A DNA stretch of 64,000 nt from assembly GCA_015501585.1 (NCBI GenBank), contig JADNRY010000097.1, forward strand, positions 124,001-188,000. The letters are read 5' to 3'. Shown in pieces: positions 23,580 to 34,336 of this stretch. The position numbers and the translations under genes were made by a program. The notes under the pieces are model-generated. The model was not told the origin of the DNA. It was given only the letters and a program-made list of their open reading frames with translations, and ran no database searches. Source of the stretch: Rhodocollybia butyracea. Taxonomy: Eukaryota; Basidiomycota; Agaricomycetes; Agaricales; Omphalotaceae. Every line of letters starts with the position of its first letter. Position 1 is the stretch's first letter.

Positions 23580-25260
23580 TGCAGGTCCGACGCGTACAAT
23601 CGAAACTCTTTCTCGCCTGTGACGGCGCGTCTTACGACGAACCTCGTTATGACTTGATCGACTGAAATTGGTCAGATTGGGACAGGTTCAAGTATTATCC
23701 TTGTTTGCTGGAGTATTTTCTCGGTGGAAGAGGGAGGAAGAGGTCAAAGGATCGTAGTCGGAGGATATGATAAATTTTGTTGGTGCGTTTCGATATATCT
23801 TACAATCTGATTCCGAGTCATTTCATTGATTAGTTGTTTTCTCTCAAAACACACGCAGCTGGCCATATGCATACACACTTCCATTATGGCTGTATCATCT
23901 TCATCGAAGCTCTCACTCCAGATACTCTTTTCATTACTTCGAAACACTGTGTTGGCCTCGTTGGAAACCCGGAGAAAAAATTCATTCACAGGCTGGAGAA
24001 GAGTGGCTTGTCGCAGGGAGAGGTTTCTGACGTGGTTGGAAGGGTCAAAACGGGATTTATCTTTCGAAAAGGATCCAAAGACCGAGCCTGTGGACGAAAC
24101 GAGAAGGGAAGCAGACTTTCAGGAAAACTATCATCGTTCCTGTTGCTATACCTTGTTGTGGTGAGCACTACTAATCCTCCACGAGTTACATAAACGTTAA
24201 AATTTAAAACGTTAAAAGCCTTGACAGGCAAAACCTCCGTTGCAGTTGCTCTTGCGCACATTTTCAAGTTCGGACATACCTAGAACGATGATATACATGC
24301 CACAAAAAACCGCGCCGGTGTTCCTCAAGATCGTCGAGAATCCTCTCAAACCAAACCAAGTCGTATTCGCAGACAAGTACGTATCACGAATCACGATATC
24401 TCTTTTCTCTCGCTGAACATCAACTTCTTTTCAGAAACAACCACCTAATCCAACACCACACCGCTCTCCACACCCTCTCCAGGAAACACACCCCTCCCAT
24501 CCGTCTCCTCGCCCCAAACTGGTCTCTCGCGTCCCACTCACAAAGCACCATCCACCGCATATGCGCCGACCACGTCCTTGCCGGCGGAGGAAACCAGACT
24601 CTCACAGTCAACGCCGCTTCGCACAACCGCTCACACGAAGACGAGTTGTGCATGTTTATCATGCAGACCGAGGATCTTGCGTCGGAGGAGGTTGATGGGC
24701 TCATCGAGATGGAGCTGCAACAGAGTTTCAAGGCGGCTGTTGGGGCTGTTGATGGGGTTCACAGGGAGCTGGGGCTGCGCATCTGAAACAAGCGAAACGT
24801 GTTAGTAGACGCCCTCATATTACTGTGCATGAGAAGGGCCTGTGGGAGAGGTGTATGGAGATACATGCCTCAGTGCGGCCGCCGATGTTCAAGATGGAGC
24901 TGAAGTGGGTTGGGTGAAATGAGAGGATCATGGCGGTTGTGGTAGAGGGGATCAGGGTTTCGGAGTCGGGTGAGAGTTCGAGATTGCGAGTTTAGATGTA
25001 GGCGCGGACAAGGGTAAGGGTCAGGATGAGTATGAGTTACAGATGCGTAATGAGTTTGTTGCGAAGCTTGGGGAGGAGGACGCGGTTGCATATTACTATT
25101 GAGACGAGGGACGGCAAGGTATCACCCGTCAAAGCGAAGGAGATGGAGGCAGCGGAGGGGAGGGGGCAGGGAAAGGTGAAGGTGAAGGGGATAGAGACAG
25201 CTGAAATACCTCGGGTCGTGGTGGTGCGGGGACGGATAAAGGGGTTGATGGGGATAGGTG
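23580..25260 (+). pseudogene. trl1: tRNA ligase pseudogene, copy 3 (most complete)
   Basis: Contains recognisable parts of all three Trl1 domains. Ligase: CIIFIEALTPDTLFITSKHC (about 23,891-23,950), with the KxNG lysine motif lost (the preceding residues read FHYG). Kinase: KTIIVPVAIPCCGKT across an intron (about 24,126-24,236) followed by SVAVALAHIFKFGHT; the P-loop glycine expected before CGKT is Cys. Then ADK, an intron, NNHLIQHHTALHTL (about 24,435-24,480) and EDELCMFIMQTEDL. Phosphodiesterase: PHITVHEKGLWERC (about 24,810-24,860), a stop in the WVVW segment near 24,915, LHITIETRDGKVSP (about 25,086-25,130) and the same end GRIKGLMG as the 1-452 copy. Introns are kept, so it arose by DNA duplication. 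Confidence 0.85.
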
Positions 25261-25394
25261 TATCTTGGGTGTATCAAACTTGTTTGTTCGTTCGTTCGAA
25301 TTCCCCCTCTATGTACGGTACAACTATGCACCAATTTAATTTAATAGAACCTAGGCTTTCTAGTTTATCTTTGAGTGGTAAGGTCCAGCCTTTT

Positions 25395-25900
25395 ACAATT
25401 AAACATTACTCCGGAGTAGGTCGAGGTAAGTGTTTGCTCTCGTTGTTATAACAGTCATCTATTTTGTGACTCTACAACTGATATGTTCAGTTGTTCCCGC
25501 CAGCTTTCTTCCTCGCCTCGTTACCGACACTTATCCTGGTCTCACAGGTGTACTTCCCCATGATTCCCATAGTAACACTGTTGAAGAGTTAGTCTCGCAG
25601 ATGAATCATCGAGGGACGTCAATGCTGGTTTTGGCTACGGTTCCGATTATAAGGGATATTGAAAGGAATATTGGATCGAGGGTACGGCAGGAATTATGCA
25701 AGGGTATGCGAGGTGAGCGATGAAATCCTCTCAGTCCTTTAGTTTGTTCTCCCTGACTAGCTCTAAATCGATCCTCCTTCGCTCCTCCATCCCTCTCTTC
25801 ATCAGTCTGGCAAATAATACCACCCCTGCGAATTCGTCTGTCATCGAAACTCCTCTTTTCGTCCTTACAAGCTATTCTGGATGTTAGTAGCCATAGTAGC
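25395..25900 (+). repeat. shared segment downstream of tRNA ligase remnants, copy A
   Basis: Aligns by eye with 33,165-33,690. Shared landmarks are ATTTYGTGACTCTAC, CTAATATGTTCAGTT-type runs, CAGGTGTACTTCCCC, and the pyrimidine-rich CCTTCGCTCCTCC. Each copy has different stops. It may derive from a membrane-protein gene (hydrophobic frames), but I cannot name it. Confidence 0.5.
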
Positions 25901-26019
25901 CAGCCAGAATGTAAAGATCAAGTCTTCAATGATAAGCCGTTGTGTATTCACATCCCTCTGTGTTCTATTTCTAACTATCGATTTTTGGTCTCTCTCTTAT
26001 ACTGACAAGTTATCTGAGC

Positions 26020-26170
26020 GTGCTCAAGCACGACTAGTCACTATACGAGACTTGTTTCCTTTTGCTACGACACTAGTAGGTAGTGTCGAATTGCCTATCA
26101 TTGTGTACTTTCATGTGAACTTTTTCAAATTCATTGCTCGAAGAAGGGAGTACAAAGTAAAACTGTCTTA
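26020..26170 (+). pseudogene. 3' scrap of the secreted-protein gene seen at 34.3-35.0 kb
   Basis: The run GTAGGTAGTGTCGAATTGCC (26,079-26,098), encoding LVGSVELP, nearly matches GTAGGTAGCGTCGAATTGCC in the last exon of the 34-kb gene. It lies in the same order after the shared segment. Only the last 60 or so bases are alignable. Confidence 0.5.
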
Positions 26171-26223
26171 AGAAGTAGCAAACTAGCAATTGCAATTGCC
26201 ATTAGTCAAATCCCGAAAGAAAT

Positions 26224-27473
26224 TTACACAGTGAGTGTAATAAAGTATCCAAGATTAAATGGGGCGGTGATCATGGTTAGCCCTACAAGGAGGATTTATT
26301 GATTATGTTAAAAAACCTGGATCAGGAAATGACTTACAAAGGTCGACAGAAGTGCCAACTCTGAATGAAGCGTTATAGAGGGTCAACCCGTGAATTGGAC
26401 CGGCGAGCTTTAAAGTTATCAGCATGGCCACAGAAACAGTGTCAACTAAGGTGTTGAACTTACTTGTGAAAACCTCATACTAGGAACATCGTACCTCCTG
26501 CCCATCTCCTGGCCAATAAATGTGTCTTTATATATGGCTCTAAAAACAATAGGATTCCGCCCATCTGGTCCTATCATGTTAATATTGTCTACATATTCAA
26601 TGTGGTCTAAAGATGCCCAGGTGAAAATGTATTCCTGCAGCGTAGTGGATGATAAACATACAGGAGTAATTGCCATTCCCAACTTCAGAATCATATGTCA
26701 CCGGATTGTGAATCCCTTCCGGAGAGTTTCCAAAGTTCATCTCAAAGAACACCTCGTTGTGAGTGATACCTGAATGTACTATTACCACAGTAACTTCTTC
26801 TGATTCTGCGTGACGGTAGGCATATACGTCCACGGTCCAAGTGTGACCAGCGTGGTTAAGCGTCTGTCTTAAGCTGTAAATTATTCAGCATTCAGCAATA
26901 CAAACATATGGAAAACGTTTACTGGATGAAGCCCCTGGTGCCAAGGGGTGGAGTGAGGTGTCGCTCAAGACGACTGATAAAGGAAATGAGAGTGTATTAC
27001 GTGAAAGATAAATTGGAATGACATACGACGGTTCGTCCGTAGCTGCCTCGACATGATCACTAGCATTGAGAAATAATAAGGTGATGGCAAAGGCCTTCCA
27101 AGAGCGACACGACATACCTGGTGATCTCAACTACGTTGGCACACCTACACAAAAATATACAGGTCAGGAATGCTCATGAAACATACAGTAAAGCCATACA
27201 ATTTTGCCAATGTTTTGTCTGACATGACAGCTTTCATGAAGGCATCGCGCGAGTGTGCATTTTCCATCACAGCTTTCCGGATGGCGTCGTTTGACTTGTC
27301 CAACTGTGTGCCAGCCTTGAGAGCCTTTACGAGGGTAGCAACATGTTGCAAATTGGCCACGTTGTTCTCTGCATTGTCACTGCCGGTGAAACAGTTGTAG
27401 AATGAATATAAGAAGAAGTTGTGGGGAAGACAACGTACGCAGGGGCGGCAACCTTTGTATCACTGGGGAGCAT
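26224..27473 (-). CDS. unrecognised intron-rich gene
   Basis: A chain of short exons with good donors and acceptors from ATG 27,473 (MLPSDTKVAAPA) to TAA 26,226-26,224. Parts read DNAENNVANLQHVATLVKAL (helical), ANVVEIT, LRQTLNHAGHTWTVDVYAYR, EVTVVIVHSGITHNEVFFEM, FTWASLDHIEYVDNINMIG and MLITLKLAGPIHGLTLYNAS. The middle is beta-rich with alternating hydrophobic residues, like a soluble sandwich or jelly-roll protein. No signal peptide or membrane helix is evident. One junction (near 27,020-27,045) could not be put in phase, so either my splice choice is wrong or a small indel is present. An upstream ATG at 27,543 opens a frame that stops after 27 codons. Family unknown; no function is claimed. 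Confidence 0.5.
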
Positions 27474-27699
27474 GAAGATGAGCAAATTGCGCAGTGACAC
27501 CGGGGAGAACGCACGAAAGCAAGTTAGTGTTCGAAGAAGACATTTGATTGAGATAAACTTGAAGTGAAGAGTTGGGGTGAAGAGTGGTGGGGCAAGAGGG
27601 ATGGATTTTAAGTAAAACGCTCTTGACATCGCTTCTCAAAAACGAAACCCCAGAATTTTTCACATGTAGGTAACTGTACGTTCATCATACGCCATTTAT

Positions 27700-28653
27700 C
27701 GCCAATACTGTATGTCGGAGATCCTAAGATAGCTTACCTTGGTTGTAACAATGCCTTCCTGGTAATGGTATTTTCTATTCGCTTCTTCCTCTGTAGACTG
27801 TTATGAAATAATTATTTTTGGTCGCTTTTGCCTGCAGGAATGAGTGAAAAAATTGCGCCACATTGCCCCGAATTAGTGAAGATATCAAAGGATATCAATT
27901 GATTATCCACCGCTCTGAGTGGTTTCCCACATGAAGTCACACAACGCTCGGACAGAACCATAGTACTTAATTACATGCATTTCGATATCTAGTGAGATAC
28001 GAAATCGACACAATACGATTATTTCACTGATGGGTATGTCATGGGTCAGGCCTATCTGCTAAACTTGTTTACGAGTTTATAAGTGATGTGTAGACGTACA
28101 AGCAGCGTGGATAGGAACTGACATATAAGTAGTATGTCTAGTTCAACAGGTCTCATGATTCAATCGGGTCTTCACGAAGGCTAGCTAGCATGCCTACCGA
28201 ACAAGAAATGACCCAATGATGTCCATGACCCCAAAAATGCCCAAAAAACAAAGGCTTGTCTTAGGAACCGATTCAGAGGAGTAATACGAGTTTTACGACG
28301 GCAACTTGGAACTCTGTGAAAATTTGATGCAGCGATACCGTTGACACCGCCACCAAAACCATCCCACTATACCTCACTCGCAGTCTTCCGTTTGGATTTA
28401 CTTTAACAGCCGACCATGGATTCGACTATGGACTCCATTCGCAGAGCTAGAAGAGCTGGGACTTGAGCTTGAGCTTGATGTTCCATGGAGTCTGGAGAGC
28501 TTCTTGGATCCGATCCATATACTTATTTTGTCTTATGGAATCATTGTCATTGAGGGTGGCGGTGGCGAAGAGAGGCTTTCAACAGACAAATACGCCGTCA
28601 ACGACGTAATCATGGGAGAGGATGAAAGGAATATGTCATTTACAATGTAAGTA
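27700..28653. other. no gene seen
   Basis: About 950 bp without a supported frame. A coding-like scrap (ATGGATTCGACTATGGACTCC at about 28,415, then Glu/Leu-rich sequence to about 28,500) may be a gene remnant. Confidence 0.4.
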
Positions 28654-28662
28654 GAAATATCC

Positions 28663-29807
28663 GGATAAAACTATTGAGAAACCCCAACTCACATGGAAAC
28701 CCATCAGAGAAACCCTTTGACTATGCAGGAGCCCATGATTGTTGCGGCCAGACCCCGGATTAGTAATACCGGGCACCGAATTAGTGCCATCAATTTTGCG
28801 AAGTCGTTGCGAAGAGTAAAAGGAGATGAAAGTGAGCGGCGCCGCTGACGATGAATGAGATAGAGCCTGGTAGAGCTGACCTTGTACCTGTCTGTTAACC
28901 CGTAATCAAACATTCTTCGCGGCATAGAGAATCAGCAAAGCAATTAACCAATCGCCCTGGATCAAAAGTACGACTCGGATGCTCAAAACAAGTATGAATT
29001 GGGTAAAAAGATCATTGGGATATTCATCTCATTCAGCTTTGCAGTCTTGTCAAATGGCATTTCATCTTGAATAACTTGAAGAGTGCAGAGAGGTTGAATA
29101 AAATGCCTTCCTGCCAATGAACATTAATGCAGTGACGCTTGTAGTACTACTAGTAGTATTAATACATGCCCATAACTCTTATATGGCATGATAGCCAATG
29201 AATAAGTACAAATAAGTATACAGGCTCAAAATGGTTACTATTCCGAGTCTGTATAGGGCTAATTGTCGAGAAGCGACAAGATATTTTCACAGATTTGCAG
29301 CGATTCATGGACTCCGAGTCGCCTGGGTCCTGAACTGCGCAAGAACTGCGTTCCCCGAGATTTTTCGACTCGTAAGATCGCAAGTGAAATGTTGCCATTG
29401 ACTCAATGATTGTATAGCTGAAAACTTCAAGTTTCAATCTGTCAGCGGAGACTCACAGAATGACACAGTGCAGCTTCTCGGACACTGATTTTTTTGAGTT
29501 ATATTTCGTGTACATAGTATAAGTATGTACTACAAAGTTTTCTCTGAGCTCTCTGCTTTTGTCAAGAGCTACTATCTGTAAGGTTCCCAAGTCTTCGTGT
29601 TGTCAGTAAGTCCCAGTGTATTCTGGGCCTTCTAGGCCGCCGCGACTAACTCTCGCGTCGAAGGTTGTCGGACTAGCGCTAGACAAGCGCTAGAAGCGCA
29701 CGGCCGGTCACCGGCCGGCTACCAGAAACCCCATCAGTCTTTTCGAGAGGGTTTCCGGAGCAACCCTGGGTTTCTGCAAAAATTGGGGTTTCTCAGTAGT
29801 TTTATCC
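28663..29807. mobile_element. 1,145-bp non-autonomous inverted-repeat transposon
   Basis: The 25-bp ends (28,663-28,687 and 29,783-29,807) are inverted repeats with one mismatch; the left end starts GGATAAAACTATTGAGAAAC. They are flanked by an exact 9-bp direct repeat GAAATATCC (28,654-28,662 and 29,808-29,816). The interior has no transposase and contains a self-complementary GGCCGGTCACCGGCCGG at about 29,701. A 9-bp target duplication with terminal inverted repeats points to a Mutator-like (MULE) non-autonomous element; the superfamily is an inference from duplication length. Confidence 0.85.
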
Positions 29808-29879
29808 GAAATATCCGGCAATGTGATATTCGAAAGACGAAACAGAAGCAGCAAAAGAGTCAACCGCCACGCCTATACT

Positions 29880-31083
29880 ATTCATGATGAAATCCCGTAA
29901 AAATGTGGGAGAGCGGAGCGAACATTGGGGGCATTACCTATGCGGACGTTGAGCTCACGTGGAGTTAGATGAGGCCGTTGTGGTAGATGTACAGGGTTCC
30001 TCGAAACAACCGGTGATCAGTAGTGGTTCTTGCAGAGCCATCACCCTAGCAGACAAAGGTCTAGCATGATTCATTCTAGTTCGAGGTCTCAACCCATAGC
30101 AAGGGGGCAAAGGTGCGATCGGGTCATCCCAATCATCCCGATAGGAAGCAGACCCCAGCAGTAGACCCATCATCGAATCTACTCGTGTGGTTATCCCTTT
30201 GGACGACCAAGTGGCAGATTGGAGCTGAGCCGATCAGCAGAGGAGAAGTGAAAAAACTGGTTTTCGATTGAGTATGTATACCCGTCAAGTTGAACTTGTC
30301 TAGGTGAGGCGTCTTTGACGGATCTTGAGGATACGCCATCCAAATTGGTTAGTATCGCAGAAAGCGGTGACGAAGGAAACACGTATGTTCGCCTCCTAGT
30401 ACCGCTAGCTCAATTAATGATAAATTCGACGTATGTAAGTGATGCAGGCAAGGGGTATAGATCCGAAGAAGGTTCCCAAATCGCCAAGATTCCTGCACAT
30501 GGTTGGTAAAAACGAGGAGTTCCACTGTCCCATCAAACAACAAGGGAATTGCGGGATATCGCAGAGGTAAGGGAATGGCCTTCCGGCGACGTCGACATTC
30601 ATGGATGCCAACCAGAAGATGAAGCAGACACAACAAAAGAGGTTCAAACTGCCGCAGCTACTGTTCATACTGTTCATGTCGAAATCCCGTAAAAATAAAA
30701 AAATGGGGAGAGGGGACATCGTTAGTACTGGCCGCCCGGGCTTTGAGCTTATGTTGGCGTGGACCAAGATGAGGTTATCAGTGTAGGCTCAAGACGGTAA
30801 CACAACAGGTAACGCGGTCGATATCCGACATCTACTTGCATCGTGGACAACCAGGATAGAAGATGGTCAGCGGAATTTCGGTTGTGGATGACCAGTTGAA
30901 ACGTTGACCAGTGACTATCAAGTCTGAGTCAAAGAGGTGTCTGTTGAGGAAAGTGGTGGTGCTAGGGCAAGTAAGTGTTCGAGAGGTTACCGAAGTTAAG
31001 CTATCCAATTCGATGGCCATGAAAAAAACACGTACATTTACTTCCTAGTACTACTGGCTCAACAGACGCATTGATGCTTGTAC
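29880..31083. repeat. decayed duplication, two units
   Basis: Unit 1 (about 29,880-30,430) and unit 2 (about 30,665-31,080) share GAAATCCCGTAAAAAT near their starts (29,890 and 30,682), then TTGAGCT...GATGAGG, and AACACGTA...CTCCTAGTAC(C/T)...GGCTCAA near their ends (30,379 and 31,028). No frame runs through either unit. Origin unknown. Confidence 0.5.
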
Positions 31084-31399
31084 TATACTAGCCCAAAGAC
31101 CCAACAGAATCACTCGGCGTTCCCATTGCGGCGCCGTTGGTGAAGCCAACATGAATGCCGTCCACGAAAGCTGCTCAGATTCCACTCCATACGCGTCCAA
31201 AGGGATAAATTGAAAGATGTCGATGATGCTTCACTAGAGGTCAGATCGTCAAAGTTGCGGTATGTTACATGTTATCCTTCGAAAGTCATTGAAGGACCGA
31301 AGCAAAGTCAATGGTTTGATTAATCCAGTTTGTTAATGCTTGGAAACTCCGAGCTGAAAGGAGAGGAGAGGGCGTGGTCGAATGTTCATGAGGTTATCC
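31084..31399. other. no intact gene; short minus-strand coding-like scrap
   Basis: The minus strand at about 31,090-31,170 reads FVDGIHVGFTNGAAMGTPS, which looks protein-coding but has no extension. The rest holds nothing recognised. Confidence 0.3.
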
Positions 31400-32290
31400 A
31401 AATCAGTCAGTATCTTGGCATGTAACTACAAAAGAGATATGGATGTCCGCCTTGCCATGCGTCGACGTTAATGCAAATGGTATAAGCAGTCGGTAAGCGA
31501 GGAGAGAGGCGACGAGCCAATTCAAAAGAGGGAGAGATAAGCGCCGTGAACTTTGAAGTAAGTATGGTGCATACAATTTTGTTCTTGGTGAATTGTGAAT
31601 TCCCGTACTGGCACACGTCTGGTATCCTATTCGGCCATTTTTAGTGAGGTATTGGTGACTTCGGGAGAAGGATAGCGAGGAGTGAGTTATAAACGAGTGG
31701 GAAATTGATACGAGCTGCTTTCGGTACGTTTTCGGTGGTGGAGTCAACACAGGAGATAGGAAGGAGGACAAAGCTGTTATTTTTGGAGGAGTACATAGAA
31801 AGAACGATCGCGGTGGTAACAAAGCTGACACCGATACCGGCTATGAGTCTACAAGCAATTATAGTTGGACCACGACCATACCATTCAGCCAATTCACTGG
31901 AGAAGAGAGCGCCGACTCAGAATGTTCCGCTGAAAGCATATGCGTTGTGTGGTCTGCTGAGTGCGGCTGAGCTGACGCAGGACCTTGGATGGATTGGTAA
32001 AATACGACGTACCTGACATTGTTGACATACCACAACCGACGTACCATCCAGCCATATCGCTGGTAAAATAACTTGCCGCTGAAAGGATAGAGACTGAGTT
32101 TAGTTCAATCGACCTGGCAGGTCCGTCCACAAGAATTTCGAGGCACCATTAAATAAACTGATAGATGTTATAAGAAGATACCGATAGCCAAAGAAGATGA
32201 GACAGAAACAGGAAGCAAAAGAGAAAGACATCACATAATTTTTATCGATGTTACGCTGTAGAATGTGAAAGCCTCGTCAGATAGAAGAGA
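31400..32290 (-). pseudogene. MFS sugar-porter pseudogene, copy 4
   Basis: Keeps MAEWYGRGPTIIACRLIAGI (about 31,833-31,892), which corresponds to the conserved GR[RK]-type cytoplasmic loop of sugar porters, and LPISCVDSTTENVPKAARI (about 31,700-31,755). Elsewhere frames are shifted. The order relative to the palindrome and the ligase remnant matches the other copies. Confidence 0.65.
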
Positions 32291-32416
32291 TGAATGTATG
32301 ATAGGCGCTTAAATCACTCCCTTTGCACTTGCTAGCTCCCGCATGCAGGCCTCAGGCCGGGATTTCCGAGGCGAACTGGACACCAACAAGGGATTATGTC
32401 GATATATCAATACCAG

Positions 32417-32435
32417 GCGCTCATATAACGAGCGC
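32417..32435. promoter_or_regulatory. recurrent palindrome, copy 4
   Basis: GCGCTCAT, three bases, ACGAGCGC: one arm base differs from the perfect form. It is followed by TTATCATATTCTCGCCTTTT as in the other copies. A second half-site GATAGGCGCTTA lies at about 32,299. Confidence 0.55.
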
Positions 32436-32479
32436 TTATCATATTCTCGCCTTTTATTTACCACTCGCTTTTCAACGTG

Positions 32480-33110
32480 TGGGTCCAACGTGTACATAAC
32501 TCTTTCCCGCCTGTTGCAGCGGGTCTTTCGACGAGCCTCATTCTGCCTTGATCGACTTGAACAGGAAATCTCTGAAATTGGTCAATTCGAAACGAGTTTC
32601 AAGTACTATCCTCGTTTTCGACGCTTGCCGGGGTGTTTCCTCGATGCAAGTGGGAGGAAGAGGAAAAGGTCAAAGGGATTGTAGTCAGAGGGTATGACAA
32701 ACCTTGTAATATATCCTTTGACTATACCTTCACTGATATCGAACGGTTGGATCATCTTCATCGTAGTTCTTACTCCAGATACTAAGCTTATTACTTCAAA
32801 ACTCTCTGTTGGACCCATTGGAAACTCGAAGAGAAGCCAAGTGCGGTCTCGCGAAGAGCTGCGAAGGTATTTGGATAGTAAAGGTCGCACTGGAACCAAC
32901 CTTGGGAAAGCTATAACTGGATGTCGGCGGACAGCGGTAGCTGAAGCGAAGTACGTCACTGCCTATGTATACTAGATCTGTAGTTGTTCTTAATGATTTC
33001 ACCACAGCTCTGCGACGACTCTTTCGACAGACACTTTCTTGCCTACGCCGCTCTCCATTTCCATGGTCTCAACGCTCTAAACACCCGGACTAAAGCCCAC
33101 AACGCCCCAA
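32480..33110 (+). pseudogene. trl1: tRNA ligase pseudogene, copy 4 (ligase domain only)
   Basis: Starts with degraded N-terminal sequence including EEEEKVKGIVVRGYDK (about 32,652-32,700), the conserved lead-in to the Trl1 active site. After an intron it reads SNGWIIFIVVLTPD (about 32,738-32,780), TSKLSVGPIGN (to about 32,823), and after a second intron LCDDSFDRHFLAYAALHFHG (about 33,007-33,066). The KxNG lysine is replaced (ISNG). Homology stops at about 33,110. Kinase and phosphodiesterase domains are absent. Confidence 0.8.
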
Positions 33111-33164
33111 TCCCTTATTAACAGAGGCCTTCCAACACATCATTCAGGAAGTGTAGTCTTGATG

Positions 33165-33690
33165 GGCGTTTTGCTCTCATCACCATAACACGGTCATTTA
33201 TTTCGCGACTCTACGGCTAATATGTTCAGTTCTCCTTGCCAGGCTTCTTCCTTACCAACCCGTATCCTAGTCTTTTTACATCTTCGCCTCGCAACTACCT
33301 CGCAGGTGTACTTCCCCAATTATTCTTGTAGCAACGCTGTTGAAGTTGAGGTTATAGTCTCGCGTGGATCTTTGACGGACGTCAGTCTTTGTTTCACCTA
33401 CGGTTCTGGATACAGGGGATATTGAAAATTGGGCTGAGGGGACAAAAGAACGTTGTGCGGAAGTACTATTCGAGGTAAGTTCTACTCTCGCTCCTTGAAT
33501 TTGCTCTCGCCAATCATTAATCAACGTTCAACTCTAGATCCATCTTCCTTCGCTCCTCCGTCCCACTTCCGTCCCTCTCTTTTTCTTCATCCGACAATTT
33601 GGCAATAATGATAGCAACCCTGCGAACTCGTCTGTCACCATCCCAACCGTGTTAAACAGCCTTACAAGCTGCCCTGGACGTTGCAAAAGT
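33165..33690 (+). repeat. shared segment downstream of tRNA ligase remnants, copy B
   Basis: Counterpart of 25,395-25,900 with the same order of landmarks. It is followed, after about 600 bp, by a secreted-protein gene, as copy A is followed by a scrap of it. Confidence 0.5.
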
Positions 33691-34189
33691 ACACGCTCAC
33701 ACCGGTTGCCTCGAAAGCACGTAGTACTGCTTACATTCCTCAAGTTACAGTCTGCTCAAGGTCAACTATCTGCTTACAAGGCTTGGTTGCTTTTCCTTTC
33801 GTAGAACACAGGCATTCCCTGTTATTTTCGTTATCAGCGACCAGCGGAAGAGAATGAAATAATAAATTTCTCCCGCGACAACATTGTTCAGGTACATTAT
33901 CTCCCATTCAAAGGCTCATAATTGGCCGAATAAATTTAGTTTCTATTCTGAATATCGATACATCCGGAATCATTGATTGCCAACCGCTTCATTACGGAGA
34001 CCGTTCGCCGTCGGTCATTGATTCCAGCCAAATGAACGGGGTTCGATAACCGTTGTTGGGACTGAAGGACGATGGGCTCAAGCCGAAACACCACAGTTCG
34101 GGAGGTTCGCCTATTTTTAACCTGGTTTCAGCGGCAAGTCATCCGAGTGTGATAACGAGGTTGAAACAAGGTCAGTGGTGAGCCTGCAA

Positions 34190-34200
34190 AGTATAAAAGG
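34190..34200 (+). promoter_or_regulatory. TATA box of the secreted-protein gene
   Basis: GTATAAAAGG about 140 bp upstream of ATG 34,337, followed by pyrimidine-rich leader sequence and a possible leader intron (GTAAGTACC at about 34,270). Confidence 0.5.
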
Positions 34201-34336
34201 ACACAAAGACGAGGCTTGATAAGTATCACCTTCAGTCCTTTATTTCCCCTTCACTTCTCCTACTCCAGTAAGTACCGCTATCTCCTACTTTCCTGTACAC
34301 ATCGCTAATCAAGCCTCCCACCAAAAGCCCTTGAAG

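Noticed and set aside
27465..27543. 1-nt frameshift (CCCC run) at the start of the unknown 26-27 kb gene
   Set aside because: An in-frame ATG at 27,473 gives an intact first exon, so no frameshift is required.
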